NCBI GenBank assembly: GCA_017617995.1
Contig: JAFZVE010000015.1
Location: forward strand, 1-44,528
Source: Clostridiales bacterium
Lineage (GTDB): Bacteria; Bacillota; Clostridia; Saccharofermentanales; Saccharofermentanaceae
Direction: 5' to 3'
DNA length: 44,528 nt
The notes under the pieces were generated by a model. That model saw nothing but the letters and a program-made list of their open reading frames with translations, ran no database searches and was not told the DNA's origin. Numbering within the stretch: the first letter of the stretch is position 1; the number at the start of each line of letters is the position of its first letter. Of the stretch, positions 41,064 through 44,528 are shown piece after piece. Made by a program: the position numbers and the translations under genes.

Positions 41064-41600
41064 TTACTTTACGATCTTGATCGGGATGTTCTCCTCCGCC
41101 AGAAAAGTTCTGACCTTTTCCTCGTGTTTCCGCTCGACGAATACCGCGATCCCCGTCCGTTCCGTCGGGACAAACACGAGCGAGTTCGGAAGGACCCTCA
41201 TGAAAGCGATTGCCGACCAGCTGAGTTTGTAGCTCTTACCTGCGTCGCTATTGTGCTCGATGCCTTCTGAAGTAAACGTCTGCGTCACCTTATCGTTCGT
41301 ATTGAGGATCGTTTTATAGATCTTTCTGTAAGTGACGAAGGTAAGGACCAGAAGTGCCATCGTGACGAGAAGTGCACCCAGGAGAACATACATGACCGCA
41401 TCGCCGGTCCAGAGGATCATGCAGATCGCCAAAACGATCATAAGTCCCATCGACAGGAATCCGAATCGATAGAAACTCTTATACTCGACGAGTTTTCTGT
41501 CCGGCTTACTGATGAGTTTTCCAGCCTGCATGACGACGTCCGCGCACTCTCTCGCGAGCACCTCGCTACGGTTTCCGGTTGTCTCAATTACCAGGCTCAT
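41064..41600 (-). CDS. YcxB-like membrane protein
   Basis: A 178-residue protein with two membrane segments (about 48-67 and 70-90) between a short N-terminal part and a C-terminal soluble domain of about 80 residues. That domain's pattern (KVTQTFTSEGIEHNSDAGK, then a strand ending FVERKHEEKVRTFL) matches the YcxB-like family. The function is unknown. GGAGGTAGATGT precedes the ATG. It lies 13 bases after the HAD-GNAT gene, so the two are probably co-transcribed. Confidence 0.7.
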   Translation of the reverse strand: MSLVIETTGNRSEVLARECADVVMQAGKLISKPDRKLVEYKSFYRFGFLSMGLMIVLAICMILWTGDAVMYVLLGALLVTMALLVLTFVTYRKIYKTILNTNDKVTQTFTSEGIEHNSDAGKSYKLSWSAIAFMRVLPNSLVFVPTERTGIAVFVERKHEEKVRTFLAEENIPIKIVK

Positions 41601-41613
41601 ACATCTACCTCCA

Positions 41614-42759
41614 TCACAGTTCTTTTTCCATCATGAAATCATCACAGATGAAGCCTTCGCCGATATCGGTCTTCTTCTCTTCCATGATGCGGTACCCCAT
41701 TCGCAGATAGACTCGAAGCGGCACGTAATTCCGCTTATTGACGAACAGTCTGATCTTTTTCTTTCCCATCTCACGGGCCGTTCTCTCCGCCTGCTCAAAG
41801 AGCACTACACTCCGTCGCTGTCCGCGGAAGGGCTTCATGAGATAGATCTTGCTGAGAAGCATGACGTCGTCCTCTTCCGGAAGAAGTCCCAGATACCCGA
41901 TCGGCGTGTCGCCGAGCACGAGCAGGAAATACCGGTAGCCCTCTTCCGAGATCGCCTTCGTGATCGCCGGCAGGCTCTGGTATTTCTGCACCATATAGTT
42001 CACCTGCTCCTGGGAGATGATCTTCGGGAAATGCTCATTCCAGATGATCTCCGCGAGCGAGGCCACCGCCATCCTTCTCGTCGGTGAAGTGACCGGCAGA
42101 ACCTGCACGGTCGAGAGCTGATCGATGATCTTCGGAATTTCTGCGAGGGACTTGATGACGACATCTGCCGCAGTGACATTCTGTCCGCCGCTGGTGGGGT
42201 TATCGTAACCGACCGTGTACATGCCTGCCATACGCCCCGCCTGCACACCGGCCGTCGAATCCTCGACGACGAGGCAGCGTTCCGGATCGATATCCAGACG
42301 TGTCGCCGCGAGAAGGAAAATGTCCGGCATGGGTTTACCGTTTTCGACTTCGTCGCCGGTCGCAAAAACTTCGACATACTGCCAGAGATTGAGATGGTCG
42401 AAGACCGCCTCCACATAGTCTCTTCTGGAAGACGACGCCACCGCGATATGGATGCCTTTCTCATGGCAGAAATCCAGAAGTTCAGTCAGACCCTCCGAGC
42501 GCTCGAGCCCCGAGTCCGGGATCCCGGCGACATTCTTCTTCCACTGCAGCTCGACAAGATCCTCGACCGAAGCCGGGATATTGTACTTGGCCTTCATGGC
42601 CGCCCACATATCCGAACTGGTGCGTCCGACATATGGCCGGATCGCCTCATATGCACCTTCTGCACCATAGCTCTCGAGGATAGATGTCGTCGTGGCATCA
42701 TGGTATGGCTCACTGTCGAGGAGTACTCCGTCCAGGTCAAAGATCACTGCAGAAATCAT
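41614..42759 (-). CDS. HAD phosphatase/phosphomutase fused to GNAT acetyltransferase
   Basis: A 381-residue fusion. Residues 1 to about 205 are a beta-phosphoglucomutase-like HAD domain with D8 and D10 (FDLDGVLLDSEP), VASSSRRDY and KPMPDIFLLAA, then VVEDSTAGVQAG. Residues of about 215-381 are a GNAT domain with the acetyl-CoA loop PFRGQRRSVVLFEQ and a late VYLRMGYRI motif. Both active sites look intact. The pairing suggests that one metabolite is both dephosphorylated (or isomerised) and acetylated, or that one half regulates the other; the substrate is unknown. AGGAGACGTAA precedes the ATG. Confidence 0.82.
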   Translation of the reverse strand: MISAVIFDLDGVLLDSEPYHDATTTSILESYGAEGAYEAIRPYVGRTSSDMWAAMKAKYNIPASVEDLVELQWKKNVAGIPDSGLERSEGLTELLDFCHEKGIHIAVASSSRRDYVEAVFDHLNLWQYVEVFATGDEVENGKPMPDIFLLAATRLDIDPERCLVVEDSTAGVQAGRMAGMYTVGYDNPTSGGQNVTAADVVIKSLAEIPKIIDQLSTVQVLPVTSPTRRMAVASLAEIIWNEHFPKIISQEQVNYMVQKYQSLPAITKAISEEGYRYFLLVLGDTPIGYLGLLPEEDDVMLLSKIYLMKPFRGQRRSVVLFEQAERTAREMGKKKIRLFVNKRNYVPLRVYLRMGYRIMEEKKTDIGEGFICDDFMMEKEL

Positions 42760-42811
42760 TTACGTCTCCTATTTTCGTATGCGTCGTTTCCCACGTCCGC
42801 ACTTCGGCTGA

Positions 42812-44206
42812 TTATTCTTCGAGCATATCGATGCCGGTCTCCACGTTCGGATATACGCCCGTGAAGCAGGCATCGCAGAAGGAATGATCCGTATCCCCGA
42901 TGAGCTGACCGAGAGAATCGACCTCGAGATAACCGAGCGAATCGGCACCGAGGATTTCGCAGATCTCCGGAATCGTGTGCTGGCACGCGATCAGCAGATC
43001 CCGACTCGGCACATCCGTTCCGTAGAAACACGGAGAGATAAACGGCGGCGAACTGATACGCACGTGCACCTCTGTCGCGCCCGCCTCACGAAGCATCCGC
43101 ACTATGTTCGCCATCGTGGTGCCACGCACGATCGAGTCATCGATCAGGACGACGCGTTTGCCACGTACAGCAGATGACATCGGGTTCAGTTTGATTCTTA
43201 CCGCCTCCTGGCGCTGATCCTGCGCCGGCTTTATAAAGGTTCTTCCGACATAGGTATTCTTCATGAATCCACGGACCACAGGGAGTCCTGCTTCTTCGCC
43301 AAAACCACTTGCCGCATCAAGTCCCGACTCCGGCACGCCGATGACGACGTCCGCCTCGACCGGATGCTGACGGCACAGGAGCCGTCCGGCCTGAAGTCTG
43401 GCCTCGTAGACACTCTTCCCGTCGATGTAACTGTCCGGACGGGCGAAGTAGATATATTCGAAGATACACATCTTGCAGATGCCGCGGCAGTGCGTCTTGA
43501 TACTGCGAATGCCGTCATCGTCACATACGATAATCTCGCCCGGCTCCACATCACGCTCGAACTTCGCGCCGACCGCATCGAGTGCACACGTCTCAGATGC
43601 GAATACATATGACTCTCCGAGACGGCCCATGCAAAGGGGCTTGAAACCATACGGGTCGCGCGCAGCGATCAGTTTCTTCGGACTCATCACGAGGAGTGCG
43701 TATCCGCCCTGGATTCTTTCCATCGTTTTCTCGACAGCCGCCTCGACCGATGGCGTACGTGTACGCTCGCGCGCGACGAGATAGGCGATGATCTCCGAGT
43801 CGACAGTCGTCTGGAAGAATGCACCTTCTTCCTCGAGTTCGCGTCTTAGTGTGATCGCATTTGTGAGGTTTCCGTTATGCGCGAGGGAAAGTGTTCCCTT
43901 TACGTACTGGGTAACAAGTGGCTGGGTGTTGGCAAGGATGCTGGCCCCGGTCGTGCTGTATCGCACGTGACCGATGGCGATGGTGCCCTCGAGTGAATCG
44001 ATGATGTCGTGGGAAAATACTTCACTGACCAGACCCATATTCTTCTGGCAGCGGATCCAGCCGTCGTTATTGATCGCGATACCGCAGCTCTCCTGACCTC
44101 TATGCTGTAGCGCAAAAAGTCCGTAATACATAAGCGGAGCGATCTTCTGACCCTCGCGGTCAAAGATCCCGAAAACTCCGCATTCTTCGTGACGGGAACC
44201 GATCAT
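42812..44206 (-). CDS. purF: Amidophosphoribosyltransferase
   Basis: A 464-residue enzyme for the first committed step of purine synthesis, making phosphoribosylamine from PRPP and glutamine. A short propeptide is cut before nucleophile C9 (EECGVFGI). The glutaminase domain has HVRYSTTG and the PRPP loop is VVLIDDSIVRGTT. Cysteines at the four iron-sulfur positions of the Bacillus-type enzyme are present: one in CKMCIFEYIYFARPDS, one in SPCFYG and two in FCDACF. This marks the oxygen-sensitive, metal-containing class. AAGGAAGGTGATGTCGC precedes the ATG. Confidence 0.95.
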   Translation of the reverse strand: MIGSRHEECGVFGIFDREGQKIAPLMYYGLFALQHRGQESCGIAINNDGWIRCQKNMGLVSEVFSHDIIDSLEGTIAIGHVRYSTTGASILANTQPLVTQYVKGTLSLAHNGNLTNAITLRRELEEEGAFFQTTVDSEIIAYLVARERTRTPSVEAAVEKTMERIQGGYALLVMSPKKLIAARDPYGFKPLCMGRLGESYVFASETCALDAVGAKFERDVEPGEIIVCDDDGIRSIKTHCRGICKMCIFEYIYFARPDSYIDGKSVYEARLQAGRLLCRQHPVEADVVIGVPESGLDAASGFGEEAGLPVVRGFMKNTYVGRTFIKPAQDQRQEAVRIKLNPMSSAVRGKRVVLIDDSIVRGTTMANIVRMLREAGATEVHVRISSPPFISPCFYGTDVPSRDLLIACQHTIPEICEILGADSLGYLEVDSLGQLIGDTDHSFCDACFTGVYPNVETGIDMLEE

Positions 44207-44233
44207 GCGACATCACCTTCCTTTTCCGAGTTT

Positions 44234-44263
44234 ATTTTATGTTTTGAGTCTTTTTTCTGTCAA
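44234..44263 (-). promoter_or_regulatory. Promoter of purF
   Basis: On the minus strand a perfect TTGACA (44263-44258), an 18-bp spacer and TAAAAT (44239-44234). The resulting leader is only about 20 nt, leaving no room for a purine riboswitch. A regulator would have to act at the DNA. Confidence 0.75.
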
Positions 44264-44307
44264 TGCGCTATACTGATAAGAAATGAATGGAAAGGAACTT
44301 CTTTTTC

Positions 44308-44528
44308 GTGGATTTCCGCTCAAAAAGCACTTTTGACGCATCTTCCTGCGAAGGAGGCATCGGAATCGGTTCTCCTCGTCCGGCCGGGCTCGGCTTCACC
44401 GCCCCCGCCTATGATCACTGCGTCCTGTGCCCGCGTGCCTGCGGAGCGGACCGCAGCGCCGGCATCCGCGGATTCTGCCGCATGTCATCGGAGCTCCGAA
44501 TCTCGCGGGTCGGTCTTCATATGTGGGA
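44308..44528 (+). CDS. COG1313-type radical SAM protein, 5' part only
   Basis: The first 73 codons of a gene that continues past the window end. The segment DHCVLCPRACGADR, then GIRGFC, is the N-terminal cysteine signature of COG1313 (PflX-like, pyruvate formate-lyase activating enzyme-related) radical SAM proteins. The following RVGLHMW also matches that family. The radical SAM CxxxCxxC itself would lie outside the window. The start could be GTG 44308, after AAAGGA 11 bases upstream, or in-frame ATG 44287, which would be almost leaderless from the TATACT at 44269-44274. It is transcribed away from purF. Confidence 0.7.
   Translation, partial: MDFRSKSTFDASSCEGGIGIGSPRPAGLGFTAPAYDHCVLCPRACGADRSAGIRGFCRMSSELRISRVGLHMW

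Noticed and set aside
44207..44307. Purine riboswitch before purF
   Set aside because: The predicted transcript leader is only about 20 nt, too short, and no conserved riboswitch core is visible.
1..44528. CRISPR arrays, prophage, insertion sequences or integrated elements
   Set aside because: No regularly spaced repeats, transposase, integrase or phage-structural genes were found. Repeated sequences are limited to the structured hairpins and the tandem protease paralogs.

Overview
The window looks like a chromosomal segment of an anaerobic, Gram-positive Clostridia-type bacterium. This is inferred from strong AGGAGG-type ribosome-binding sites, many Cys-anchored lipoproteins, an iron-sulfur type PurF, a type III pantothenate kinase, an AmmeMemoRadiSam cluster, an ECF-type vitamin transporter subunit, and no LPS or outer-membrane genes. 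I saw no prophage, insertion sequence, CRISPR array or tRNA. Genus cannot be decided from this window.

Layout. Positions 1-184 (minus strand) hold the extreme 5' end, leader and consensus promoter of a ribosomal RNA operon whose 16S gene lies just outside the window. At 369-3065 are a TPM-domain membrane protein coupled to a zinc-ribbon membrane protein, and a divergent PAP2 phosphatase. At 3089-9317 are a large solute-binding-domain lipoprotein, then a coenzyme A block: an ECF S component (probably pantothenate) with a structured 5' leader, coaX, and an acyl-CoA ligase. At 9486-17902 are a lipoprotein and three tandem paralogous M4 (thermolysin-type) lipoprotein metalloproteases. At 18117-25265 are a flippase-like membrane protein, a CofE-like ligase, an unknown protein, an NSS sodium symporter, a DUF3737 beta-helix protein and an LppM-like lipoprotein. 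At 25334-32397 are a GH3 beta-glucosidase, a serine-hydrolase lipoprotein and a polar amino acid ABC transporter. At 32686-37285 are the AmmeMemoRadiSam genes (radical SAM AmrS and a fused AmrB-AmrA), a phosphoribosyltransferase and an esterase/depolymerase-like protein. At 37439-44206 are a two-component system, an XRE regulator with membrane segments, small membrane proteins, a HAD-GNAT fusion and purF. A COG1313-type radical SAM gene diverges from purF and runs off the window end.

Working together. Pantothenate uptake plus CoaX would supply coenzyme A to the acyl-CoA ligase. The M4 proteases and the amino acid ABC and NSS transporters would fit a protein- and peptide-using lifestyle; this is inference.

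Most unusual signals. (1) A family of three 3'-end hairpins (9344-9408, 27561-27634, 29863-29942), all in the same sense behind unrelated genes, with a nearly invariant core inside a stem that covaries at every copy. (2) A roughly 135-nt leader before the ECF gene that can form a pseudoknot and fits no riboswitch class I recognise. (3) The triplicated protease locus with a duplicated promoter block at identical spacing. (4) The fused AmrB-AmrA locus of unsettled function.
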